Assembly (NCBI GenBank): GCA_902702965.1
Contig: CACRXP010000048.1
Span: 898,994-962,993 of the forward strand
Direction: 5' to 3'
DNA: 64,000 nucleotides
DNA from: Spirometra erinaceieuropaei
Taxonomy: Eukaryota; Platyhelminthes; Cestoda; Diphyllobothriidea; Diphyllobothriidae
The notes under the pieces are model-generated. The model had not been told where the DNA came from and ran no database searches. It saw only the letters and a list, made by a program, of their open reading frames with translations. Below are positions 24,924 through 35,460 of this stretch, in pieces. Position 1 is the stretch's first letter, and each line of letters begins with the position of its first letter. Both the position numbers and the translations under genes were made by a program.

Positions 24924-26443
24924 TAAGTGAGTGACTGATTTCATGAAATGTTGGCCGAAGTTCTGGTATTCTGACTTTCTGAAAGTAAGATTAGAAAGGT
25001 ATTTTTGGCGTTGCTGTAAAACTGCTTATCATCCAGCACAACACACTTGTATGAGGGACACAGATGGAAAGCGGCTTTAGAATTTACTTTCTTTTCATCT
25101 TTCTGTTGAAACCGTGGTCATTAAATAATGGCCGCTTAATAGCGTGCCTTTTCACATTGATTTTCAACGGTCCTATACATTCAAATATATTTTATAGATG
25201 TCATACACAAGTATGTGCTTTTTACTCGAGAAGTAGAAATCCAGGGTCTGTTCACATATTTTACCCGACGAATGTGTATATTAATGTTTTGAACAATCTT
25301 TCCACAAACCGTTAATTTTCGAACCTGTTTAGATATTGCATTAGCGTTTGCCGGTTTTTAATGTGAAAAGCGCATTCCTCCCTCGTAAATAAATTGAAAT
25401 ATTCATTTTTGCCTTGAAGGAGATACTATATAGAGTTTATTAAATTTCGCAGTGAATGCAGACTATGTTGCCCATTTTTTAAGGAGCATCTGTTAACGCA
25501 CATGTACGGCTCTTTACGCATACCCGTCGCAGGGGATTAAAAAGCTGATATCAAAACGTATATTTAAACCAAAATGTCCCATTTTGCAGGGTAAATAATT
25601 CGTTAACAATTTCATTTCCTAGGGAACAAGTTACTAACAGTTTAAATTGTGCCAGTTTTCTGCAATGTACATTTGACTGAATATGACTGTTAAAAATGAA
25701 TGTAAAAACACGTGCACACTACGTGGTGATTGTTGCGGAGTTTGAAGTCTGCGAGAGGCCGAAAAGACGTAAATTCAAACGCCAAACAGACTGAAAGACT
25801 ACAGAATTATACGGCATGTTAACCAACATTAACTCATCGATAAAGGCAAAGAAGACTGAAATGTTTATTTCCGGCTTATTAGTCGTCGTCAGCCAGTCAT
25901 AACTAACCACGAAGTATCGAACATCCGGGGCTCCAACTCGCGACCCGTTAGTTAGAATTCGACGCCTCCAACCACAGGGCTACGTTGCCTTGTCGGTTTC
26001 GATCGGGAATATAAAGTGGTGCCGTGCGATCGGTGACCGCCCCCTACCATTGTATATTCCGGATCTAAACCGACACGGTCACGGGCTGGTGTCTCAGTGG
26101 TTACAGGCGTGGACTTTAAATAAACAGCTCGTGAGTTCGAGTCTCAAGATTTTCACAATTCGGGGTTAGGTATGACTGGTTGACGACGGCTAATAAGCCA
26201 AAAATGGCCATTCTAGTCTTTCTTGTCTTCGTCTTAATGTCATTCTGTCTATATCATGCGCCGCTGTGCGGCTGCTGGTTGGACTCGGAAGAGAGCCCAT
26301 AAGGCACAACGGAACGAATACGTTCCTTATGAACTATCGGTCAGCGCCAATTACTATATCAACCCCACCTCAATAATCCTTCATAATTGGAGACACATTT
26401 TAGATTTTCGGCCAAAATTTTATCAAGTCGGTGAATCACTCTA
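24924..26443. mobile_element. TIR element carrying a nested SINE pair (unit A)
   Basis: The left end AAGTGAGTGACTGATTTCATG and the right end GTCGGTGAATCACTCTA belong to the same TIR family. The total length is ~1520 bp, of which ~500 bp is an inverted SINE pair at 25846-26345. The unit B copy, 51927-53447, has the same nesting, so both insertions predate the duplication. Confidence 0.6.
25846..26345. mobile_element. Inverted pair of tRNA-derived SINEs (unit A)
   Basis: A minus-strand copy (~25846-26020) is followed by a plus-strand copy (~26040-26345). The plus copy has an internal pol III-like layout: a box A-like CTCAGTGG near 26094, then a box B-like GAGTTCGAGTCTC near 26134. After these come a shared tail with GACGACGGCTAATAAGCC and a GCGCCGCTGTGCGGCTGCTGG motif. 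The same text recurs at 52843-53345 and 53880-54627. Confidence 0.75.
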
Positions 26444-26711
26444 TGGAAATACTTTGAATATTTCGGAATTATTCGAAAGCTTACCTTTATAAGTAATGTG
26501 GGTTGTTTGCGCCACCTCGTACACATACATTAGCCACGCCTACATTTTAAAGCCTTAAGGGACAAGCAGTAGTGTTTTTCGTCAAACATAAGTTGTGATG
26601 ATTTGCAGTTGCCTCATAAAATGTAGGTTGCCTCATAAAATGTAAATCGAATTTCCCACATGTGTTGCTCTTTCCACAATAGTCATAAAGTTGGGTTGTA
26701 CGACTGAGTAT

Positions 26712-26961
26712 TAAGGAAATGCCGGAAATGCTTCACAGCCAGGTAAGTGGCAAGTACTTCACGGCCAAAGTTACTGTAGCGTGTCTCAGCTGGTAAAAGC
26801 TTTTTGGAGAAAAAGGCAAGTGGTTGAGTCGAACCAGCAATGCGTTGTTGAAGGACTGCACCTACGGCTACGGTCGAAGCATCTAGCATCAGAGACAGCT
26901 GAGCTTCGGGAGCGGGATGTGTGAGTAAGTTAGCATCAGCAAGGGAATTCTTGATTCTCTA
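26712..26961 (-). pseudogene. RNase H fragment of the retrotransposon
   Basis: The frame shows the first catalytic aspartate in L-M-L-D-A-S, the conserved G-A-V-L-Q-Q, and S-N-F-G-R-E-V-L-A with the glutamate. It stops being element sequence at about 26712, where the text rejoins the flank shared with unit B. A TAG lies in frame upstream, at 26959-26961. Confidence 0.8.
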
Positions 26962-27144
26962 AAAAGCAGTCAGTGCTTCACCAGTTAGCTCGAGGGGACC
27001 TTTTGGACAAGAAAGCATGTTGGTGAGCGGCAGCATGAGGTCAGCACAGTTTGGTAGGAACCGACAGTAAAAATTGACCATGCCGAGGAATTGCTGTAAC
27101 TGACGCTTGGAAGTTGGAGGGGGAAAATTATGAACTGCTTCAAA

Positions 27145-27660
27145 CTAGGATGGGAGGGAACGCAAACCTTTAGACTCGACCTTGTTACCAAGGAACTCGA
27201 GCGAAGGCACACCCAACACGCACATGTAGGGGTTGATGACAACGCCAAACTTGTCAAGGCGGTCAAACACCAAGGAAAGGTGTTCTTTGTGTTCTTCTTC
27301 ATTCCGGCTGGCCATCAAGAGGTCATCAATGTAGGCGTAAACAAAGGGTAGGCCACGTAAGACATGGTTAATGAACCATTTGAACTTTTGAGCGGCATTA
27401 CGAAGACCAAACGGCATGCGGACGAACTCAAATAGACCGAAGGGTGTGGTGACGGCGGTTTCAGGGAGGTGCGCAGTGGCGACTGGAATCTGATGAAAAG
27501 CACGCACCAGATCAATCTTCGAGAAAACTGCTTTGCCGAAAAGGGCTCCAGCAAAGTTCTGAAGATGATGCACGGGGTACCGATCAGGAATGGTAGCGCT
27601 GTTGAGGGCACGATAGTCGCCACTGGATCGCCAGTCGCCTGATGTTGTCTGGGGCACCAC
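27145..27660 (-). pseudogene. Reverse transcriptase domain of the retrotransposon
   Basis: The frame contains G-D-Y-R-A-L-N, F-S-K-I-D-L-V-R-A-F-H-Q-I-P, F-E-F-V-R-M-P-F-G-L-R-N-A and the catalytic Y-I-D-D at about 27319-27333. These are the ordered motifs of Ty3/gypsy reverse transcriptases. The frame is broken at its 3' end (stop at 27145), after which the domain continues in another frame towards RNase H. Upstream the frame is broken again before ~27665. Confidence 0.9.
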
Positions 27661-27776
27661 GTGCTGTGGAGACGCCCAAGGGCTCTCGGAAGGTCGAGTT
27701 ATTCACAATTGCAGCATGTGTTCAAACTCCGCCTTTGCGTCCTGAAAACGCTCCGGTGATAGTCGTCTCGGTCGAG

Positions 27777-28314
27777 CTACACAGGAGGACATGAGGTGCG
27801 GATGTGGTGCACAACATCACTTTGAACTTCACCACTGCGAATCTGTGGGTTAATTATGTTGGGATGACTAAGCAGCAGTTGCCGAAAAGGACTAGCAATA
27901 TCCGTATTCAAGACAGATAAGTTGGTGGGTGCAGTAAAGAGAGTTAGTCCACGAAAAAACAAACCGGTAGTGCGGTCGAGGAGACGGGTACGTCGGCAGT
28001 CAACAAGGAGTTCGAACTCGGCAAGAAAGTCCGAGCCGAGGATTGCATGAGGGACATCAACAATCAAAAATATCCAGGCAAATAACCGACGAAGGCAAAT
28101 GTTCAGGGTGAGGAACGACTGTCAAAAGTGGGAACGGGGGAACAGTTAACAGCTTGAAGATGAAGACCAGGGCTAGGGAAACGACGATCAGCTGCAGTTG
28201 GGGGAACAACACTGATTTGGGCTCCAGTGTCCACAAGAAAACGTCTGCGAGTCGCAGTGTCGGAAACATAGAAGGTGCGACCAGAGCCGGAACAGCCAGA
28301 AAAAACGGTCGCAT
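27777..28314 (-). pseudogene. Aspartic protease region of the retrotransposon
   Basis: The active-site D-T-G-A lies at about 28221-28234, inside F-L-V-D-T-G-A-Q-I-S-V-V. A frameshift near 28068 moves the reading to the frame with H-A-I-L-G-S-D-F-L, the conserved I-L-G motif that follows in this protease family. That frame stops at 27777. The breaks show that no functional enzyme is made. Confidence 0.8.
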
Positions 28315-28406
28315 CTATTCTCTGGCTGACTGGTTTCCCTGTTTCGGTTTAAAGAGCAGGGTGAGGAACAATGACGGGCCTTTACGCCGAAATTAGTGTG
28401 ATACCG

Positions 28407-29117
28407 TCAAGTATCAGCAGTCCGAGGTCGCGAACGAGAACGACGACGGCTGTGTGAGCGACTGGAAGCTATGCGGTCGAGCTGTATTTTAAGGGAGGCC
28501 ATGTCATCTGCCATGGCCGAAACCTGTTTCAATAAATTTTCATTCACTGACGATGAAGATGAGGAGATCTTGGCAACGGAAGGTGGCTGGAATCGCTGCA
28601 CCTCTATTATTCGATCCGCCATCTCAGCCAGCTGTGAGACCGTAAGGTCTTCAGAGGCGGAAGCCAGGATCGTTTGAACATCTGTGGGCAGACGTTCTAG
28701 GAAAATGTCCCTGACAAATTTATCGTCTACTTCCATGTCTTCAAAGAGAGATCGCATTCGACGTGGATGCTCTGAAGGCTTCCAATCACCCAGTGACTCC
28801 TCCTTAAATAACTGATGATACCGCTGTCGGTCAGATACAGAATTAAGTCGTAGAATTTCCGCCTTAAACGTGGAGAAAGGAGCATCAACAGGAGGATTAG
28901 CTAGCAAGGACTGAACTTGTGAGATGACACTAGCGGGGAGGACCTCCACAAGTTTGTGGTATTTTGCTAGTTCCTTGGTAAGGATGGCAGAATAAAAGGC
29001 TGATTCTATGCGGATGAAGTAAAGTTCTGGAGCGTGTTGCCAGAATTTAGGCAAGGTAAAATTGATTGCATGAAGGAACTGGGCGGGGGCATCAAGTTGT
29101 TGATTGGAGTGAGACAT
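28407..29117 (-). pseudogene. Gag of the retrotransposon, cut short in the zinc knuckle
   Basis: It has 236 codons from ATG at 29117. The P-x-F-W-x2-A-P-E-L-Y-F segment and the helix-rich capsid region are typical of flatworm Ty3/gypsy gag. Near the C-terminus is an arginine/serine run. The frame ends at TGA (28407-28409) just where the nucleic-acid-binding motif begins. The codons after the stop still read Y-H-x2-F-G-x2-A-x2-C-x2-P-C, the CHCC pattern of CsRn1-type elements with its first cysteine position lost to the stop. Confidence 0.85.
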
Positions 29118-29518
29118 AATTAGAGAGAGATGGCAAAATATCAGAATTCGTGAGGAAAGTAAATGTAAATTGGATAGATTTTCACAAACAAAAAACGTTA
29201 AATCTTATGCAGTACGACAGAAAGTTATAGTCTGCGTTAACGGCGGGAGTTATCAATGTCGTAAGAGGTAATGTTCTCACGAACTAGCGAGTTATATCTC
29301 ACGTGCCCCTAGCCCTAAAGGCAGCAAGTAAAACGGAACAGTGAATAATATAAATATTTTGAACGTTAAGAAAACTTAACAATAGAGCACGGAACACGGT
29401 AGCAAGGCGGTTTGTACATGTGTGTCGTTTCTCGTCTCATTCAAACAAGCAATCCGGTCAAAGAAAATGGGAGTAAGTTGACAAAGGTAAATTAGTCAGG
29501 TACCTCACCACTTGGTCA
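29118..29518 (-). other. Leader or partial LTR of the retrotransposon
   Basis: This is about 400 bp between the unit-A-specific junction and the gag start. No repeat of this sequence exists at the other end of the element, so an LTR cannot be shown. On the minus strand the outer edge contains TGGTGA, which is how tRNA-Trp primer sites begin in this group. That is a weak hint only. Confidence 0.4.
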
Positions 29519-30323
29519 TCATACAGCATATGTCTACATCAATTTAATTACCCCAAAATGCGGCCTTTCGAACGAAGTTTTGTCCGGTTGCATACAAATG
29601 CCGCACTCTGTATCAAGTGAATACATTAAAAGGAGACATGTGTCCCATTGGTTTTCCGTGCCCATAATAATTCAATTATATTGCATACGAAATATTATAC
29701 GAATATTCAGTCCTTTGCTCATTCGATGGAACACTATGTTTTCTTTCAATGTTTACTGGAAAAAAGAGGATGATTCGGATTTTAAAACTTTCCTAATTTC
29801 CGAATATTTTCTTAACACGATTAGCCCTTACACTTGCGTTTTTTAATCTCCAAACTACAAGATGCATATATGCTGCGTGCAGAAAACCATACGTTTCTCC
29901 ACGGTATTGGAAGAAAAAATGGGGATCATGAAACTTATCAGTGTATTTGAGCCATTTTGGTGAACTTGCAGGCCAATTTGGTAGATGCAACTACATTAAG
30001 TTTTATAAATGGACATATGGCGATATTAAAGAATCCCAAATTTGAAAACTTTTCAAAACCAGATTATGTCCTTTTTTGAATACAAGATTTGAAGTAGGTG
30101 TAAGTTCCTACGAAATAATAAAAATAATGAAAATTATGAATTAAGCTTTGCATAAATATAATTGCATTTAAAGCGTATCACCTATCAACAAATAAGATGC
30201 ATGCTGTATAAGTAGTCATTCTTTACAGGGTATATGCTTTTCATGCTGTAAAATATCCACAAAAACGTACGGCATCCTAAACTAACTGATTTATAAGAAT
30301 ACTAAGCTGCACGCTGAACAATT

Positions 30324-31977
30324 ATGGATAAAAAGTTTTTTTTGTTTTTGATGACGTATTTGAGTAGGAATCCAAAAGGTCAGGCTAAAAAAGCTATTGT
30401 CCCGGCGATGGCGTCTCATTATTCAATATCTCGAGTTGGCCCACCTACTGCACATCTGTCGCATTTTCGCCTACTCAAAACGAATATGAACGTTGATTTG
30501 TTTTATAATTAAACAGTATTTTAACATTTAACAAGCATACCTTAATTGACTTCTACATGTAACTTTCTTATGTCCGCTTAATAAGCCTGGCCACTCTGTC
30601 CACGTACCGAAGGGAACGTCTTTATTTCCGATATCTTACTGAATAGAATGCATGCGACTCCCGAATTTTCAGAAGACCTTCCGTACACAGACAACAGCAA
30701 AACACAATTCCGAATGATTATTCAGCCTCACCCAGTACTTCGTGCATGCTTCCTTATAAATAACACTGAAGGAGCCGCAATCGTAAGACTTGAATGTACT
30801 CTTATTTTTTCACGCATTGACTGCAACGTTCTTCTGAAGGTAAACACTTTTAATTTGATTCGTATTTCTTTATGCCTATCATATGCTATTTTATCGTTTA
30901 ATTGAAAAAGCCGGTTTAAATTATTCTATATGCGCATTTATCCAGAAAGGCAAAAACCGCCTAGTCACATTTGCTGCTGTTGGAACTGCTTGCTCACCTA
31001 AAATATCTGGGGCCTATAACAATTTGTATAAGTCTCCTCTGTATAATTGCAAAGCATGCTCGAATGGAAACAAATATAGCGACCGACTAGGTCTATGCAG
31101 AATGGGTCTGCTCTGAAACGCGTATGGCGTTGTATTTATTGTATGTCATATTTGGTGCATGGACGTTGACCTGATAAACTGCTACAAATATGTTTTTGGT
31201 ATTCTCTGATCTGCTTCGTAAAAGTTTATTGAAAGGATAATAAGTAAACTCTATGCGTTGTTGGACTAATAGCTTCGGATAAAAGCAACACTTCCCAAAG
31301 ATATTTAGTGTATCAAATGAGCCAGCGACCAGACTTTTATGCATTTATTATATGGAAAACAGTTGCTCCTTGTGGTGCCACACGTATATACCTAAAGCGA
31401 TGTTGATTCATTTATGGAATCTGGATCACGACTGACTGGGCTGAAACAAGCTATAGCTATCATAGTATGGCCATCCCTGTTTAACAGGCAAGCTTAAACG
31501 TAAACGTTTAATTTAACGCTGCAATGTCAACCGACACGTTATAAAAGGAAACGTTTTAGCTTTCATTGAAAATACGCGAGCAAAATAGTAGTTTGAAAGG
31601 CACTTGCATAATCTATGTCAAATTTATTTTGATGAATAAAAACAAAAACTAAATCATGCCTAAACTGGGTTCAGGTAAACGATGGCCTGGCTAGGTTGCT
31701 TGGACTCCCGTATCGGACAGCGGATTTGATGAAATTTCACCTTCTGAACTTTTCTGCGGTCGCCGAATTTTACATCATTTCGAGTGAGCTGTCAAAGGAA
31801 AGAATATTGCATTTCGATGGAATTGTTTTTTCCAGAATAGACGCAGGCATCACTCCGGGAAAAAGGACCACCCCATGGCCTGCGGATTTTCGGTGGAGAA
31901 AAAAAACCATTAATGAGCTGAACCAATTAGCATCAAATGCGGCTTCCAGCAAGTTATTTTTGACATGTCGCCTGTGA
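30324..31977 (+). CDS. Putative secreted protein of the same family, three exons, ~203 aa
   Basis: Exons are 30324-30378 (55 nt, tentative), 30586-30839 (254 nt) and 31675-31977 (303 nt). Exon 2 has the same length and phases as exon 2 of the gene at 15046-17005 and ends at the same codon at AAG/GTAAAC. The protein has W-x2-C-P-x-T, D-I-L-L-N-R-M-H-A, N-S-K-T-Q-F-R-M and L-E-C-T-L. Exon 3 follows GGTTCAG in phase 0 and ends T-C-R-L-stop. Intron 2 is 835 bp, against 833 bp in the paralogue. Exon 1 gives a short hydrophobic start (MDKKFFLFLMTYL) and leaves one base, as needed, but its donor (AAAAG/GTCAGG) is weak and unit B lacks it. Function is unknown; a recent pseudogene is possible. Confidence 0.6.
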
Positions 31978-32471
31978 ACTAGAGGTTGCATGTGCAGGGG
32001 ACCTGCAGCTGAGCGTATGTAATATGAAGGCGAATTGGGATTTACAATTGTTACTCTTTGCTGTGTTCTTTATTTCTGTCTTGGCATAAAACCAATCAAA
32101 TAATTGTACTGCAGCTTCAACATGAAATGATTTCCGAAAAGACATGCCAGCAATTTTACATTTAGGAATACAGTCTATAGTGCAGAAGGTTTTATTGACA
32201 GCTTTAAAAATTCAACGGTAGAGATGATATAGACGGCAGAATAGTCGGTTAGGCTAAACCAGAAACAAATAATGACCCGAATTGCATGAACACTCGCCGT
32301 AACGGCTACATCTGATCATGACATATTAAGATCTTCGTAGAGTGATTGTGAGTACTTATGACTTATGTATGAAAACCAACAGTGTAGCATCGATTTAAAT
32401 GACCTAAGCAGCTCGTATTGGGTATCCTGCAGAGAGACGTGATCAGATGCCATACCATACACGTCAGTCAT
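31978..32471. other. 3' flank of the secreted-protein gene
   Basis: No canonical AATAAA signal stands close to the stop. The sequence is shared with unit B (56811-57450), which has an extra ~120 bp near 56880-57000. Nothing else is recognised. Confidence 0.35.
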
Positions 32472-33530
32472 CCAGTCTGTAGACTTTGCATGCCGCACTT
32501 TCGAAAGTCTTTGTTTTTTGTGTGTCCAATGCCCTAGCCGATGCTTGCAGGTCACATTCAGTAGGTTCCATGGAATATGTTCGATATAGCTGCCTCTCGG
32601 ATACTCAACACATGTTCCACCACACACTTGGGATTGAATGATATCCAGTTTTCAGGTAGGCGTTTTGACATTTATGCCGCTTCTCCGCCCTTGCGATCTG
32701 CACCTCATACAAAAAATGGAAGAGCAGCTGTCCGTATTTGTAAACGACTTAAGCCGAAAGCTATTACCGACGGGATAATCAGCACTGTCTGACCGAACAG
32801 TTCGTTAACTCCGCAAGCATTAAACAATGTTGTTGTCCTTTGATGATTTCCACAAAATTTAAAGCGGTAACACCTATTGCCGACTGGCAAATTATGAAAA
32901 ATTACTGTTAATCTCCCTTTTTGGCGCAAATCGTCTCACGTCGCTCAGCCAGTCTGTGGACTTGGCATGCAGCACTTTCGAAAGTCTTTGTTGTTTGTGT
33001 GCGCAATGCGCTAGTAGGTATCTCTTGAAGCTAGCCTATATTTTCAGGTCGAATTCAGCTGTTTCCATGGGATATGATCTACAGAGCAGCTTCTCAGACA
33101 TTCCACGCATGTTGCATGTAAATGACATCCTGTTTTTCAGAAAGAAGTTTTGACATCAATTCCGCTTCTCTGTCCTTGCGATTTGCACTTTATCTAAAAA
33201 TGGGACGGCGGCTGTTCGACGCTGACCGACATGATCACCAGCACTGTCTGAACGAAAGTTTAATTGACTTTGTTCGCATTGACAAATATCGCTGTCGTTT
33301 ATCGTTTTCTGTAAAATGTAAAGCAGCATGGCAAATTGCAGAAGGGCGAATTTTTAGCAGTAACCATCATTCCTCCTTTTTGCCGCAAATCGTCTCATCC
33401 TATTGTCTCATTATCTTCAAACGATAATGTATTTTTAAAGTCTGGACACAACTGTTTCATTCACTTAGTAAGCCAATATTTTGTTGCTATTTGCCGTGTG
33501 CATATTCTGTCTGCTGAATAATTAAACAGG
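32472..33530. repeat. Tandem duplication of ~477 bp, single in unit B
   Basis: Copies start at 32472 and 32949 with CCAGTCTGT and share GCACTTTCGAAAGTCTTTG and TTTTGACAT...CCGCTTCTC. Unit B has one copy (57451-57925) that runs straight into the text found at 33525 in unit A. A plus frame (F-D-I-Y-A-A-S in copy 1, F-D-I-N-S-A-S in copy 2) and a minus frame (32705-32929) stay open in the copies compared, but neither has family splice phases. I do not call a gene. Confidence 0.7.
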
Positions 33531-33811
33531 CAGCACACTTTATTTAGCCGGGACGTTTAGTTACAATTTTAAGAAACAAATGTAATCAATGAGAAGGTTA
33601 AGAAATTTATTCATCGTCATGCCTACTTGCAGAGTTTACATTTGAGTCCAAACGTGCGTCGTATCTGAATTATAAGACGACTCTCAAGAGTCAAATTTGC
33701 GATAGTACAGATCAAAGTTATTAACGCTGTTATGTAAGTTCAGCGTAAACACTTAAACAAACATTTGCAGATTATTATGCCATATTATCGATTTATGTAT
33801 AGGTCTGTTGG

Positions 33812-34610
33812 TAAATAACTGAAGGTGAAAATGAATGAACGATTTCATAAAATCGTGGCTTGAATTTTAAAATGCGTTTCACTTCAGTAAGTATTAGTTA
33901 GGTTGCATTGCAAATTGATTGTCATGGCGCATAATTCAATAGTATTTCAGACTTCTCAAAATGTTAACTTTTCAATGTACGTCATGTAAACTTCCCACAG
34001 AAACAAAACGCGAGAAAATGCAATGTAGGTTTAAGCATCCTTCTCCATTTATTTTTTGATGGTCTTATAAATGCAAACATACGTTGCAGATATATGGCAG
34101 AATTATATTCTTTCATTTACTTGTTTGGTAGAAAATGCAATCGTATCCGCATTGAATGCCCTGCGATGAGTGATCCTCCGCAAATTTCTATGAACTATAA
34201 TGTAATGGCTGCTTAGACTCACACAAAGTAGGGAATTAAGAAACTTCTGAAACCTTAATATGCTAATTTTGCGATGTACAATGTACATTCAATGTTAATT
34301 AATGCCGAACGAGAAAAATCTCACATTTCTGAGATATTTTCTGTAAAATATATTTGGATTGTATAAGACGATCGAAAATCAGTGTAAACATGCGCGCTAA
34401 TAAGTAGCCTTTTTACTGAGTGTGGTTTTTGCAAGAGGTTAAAACGAAGTATATACAAAAGCCTACATCTTTGAGAGTCCGGAATACTTTAGGATTCTGC
34501 CGTTGGATAGTCAATTATTAAAGCCTACCTAATTAATCCTTCCTAATCAAAAACGCATTTCAGAAGTTCGGCAAACACTTCTTTGGTTCTGTTGAGCAAA
34601 GTAAGTTTAC
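33812..34610. mobile_element. Degenerate TIR element (unit A)
   Basis: The left end AACGATTTCATAAAATCG...AAAATGCGTTTCAC and the right end AAAACGCATTTCAGAAGTTCGG to GCAAAGTA are inverted relatives of the family ends. It is non-coding. The unit B version lies at about 58207-59025. Confidence 0.5.
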
Positions 34611-35460
34611 TAAAATTGATTAACCTGAACATGATAATTAATAGTAAACAATCACACCTATAAGGTTACAGTGGTATCGGAAGTTTAATTAACTGCAATG
34701 GACTAATTATTTGTCCGTTGACAAATATGAAGCGTTTCCTTTTTAGATCGGCAGGTATCCATTTTGTCTCTAGATCGTGGCTCTACTTTGGTACACACAG
34801 GGCACGCAAGCCGATAGGTCAGTTTTGCGGACATCAGTACTTCAGGTTAATTTGATGCAAAAGCTTAAAGATAATGTTTGATAATCCAAGGCGTAGTGAG
34901 AGCATGTACTTCAACCATATATAAAAAGGTGCTTGCTAGTGTGTGCAATGTCACAGCTTCAGACTCGTAACGAAAATAAATTTCGGTTGTCCGAGTGCAC
35001 ACATAGCTGCTCCTAATAAAGTACTTACTGAAGTTAACCACCGACGATGCTGACGTTACATGTTGCATGCGTGGAATCATGTCTACTCAAGTCAACCATA
35101 TCTCAATGTGATTTCAACATTTTCTTCAAGTACAGATTAATGCCATTTGAAGATTAGGTTTCGATCAGAAGTATTTGCTCAGACTCAACGGACGGTCTTG
35201 TCGGTAGAAAAAAACGCAATGTTACGCTACAATTAGGGTTATGTTCTTATCTGTGTTTCACCATTGGCGATGTTGCATATGAGCAATTGAAACAGTCACT
35301 GCTGGATTTTCGCTCTCTGGATAAGCTGGCAGTTTTTAAAGATGGGAATGTATCACAGGGACTACCGTGCCATGGACTCAATGGCACAGTCGATGCCAAC
35401 TTTGATGTGCTTTAGCACATCCAATCTATTCTACCTGGAGAAATAATTTATGAATTAAAG
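34611..35460. other. Shared spacer between elements
   Basis: It matches 59026-59881 closely. A short minus frame (34865-35080, unit B 59160-59375) exists in both but lacks any recognisable feature. No gene is called. Confidence 0.35.

Larger units (their letters stand above)
17941..26711. repeat. Unit A block 2 of the segmental duplication
   Basis: This block is collinear with 44258-53704. Anchors include 18090-18350 matching 44400-44690, 20160-20400 matching 46980-47220, and 24030-24780 matching 51050-51790. Four TIR-type intervals and one inverted SINE pair are shared by both copies. Open frames in one copy are generally broken by indels in the other, so none is called a gene. Confidence 0.85.
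26712..29518 (-). mobile_element. Broken Ty3/gypsy (CsRn1-like) retrotransposon, no integrase or LTRs seen
   Basis: On the minus strand the order is leader, gag (29117-28407), protease (~28310-28040), reverse transcriptase (27660-27145) and part of RNase H (to 26712). Stops and frameshifts separate the parts. The element ends inside RNase H; integrase and the 3' end are missing, and I see no LTR. Unit B has the uninterrupted target around 53704, so the insertion is in unit A only. A clear target duplication is not visible. It is inactive. Confidence 0.85.

Noticed and set aside
25918..26200. Possible tRNA gene
   Set aside because: The box A/B-like motifs sit in a SINE with a long tail and no complete cloverleaf or acceptor stem.
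30883..31116. Plus-strand frame of 77 codons after exon 2 of the secreted-protein gene
   Set aside because: Unit B has an indel and a stop in the same stretch and loses the AG acceptor. The paralogue at 15046 has no equivalent, so it is intron.
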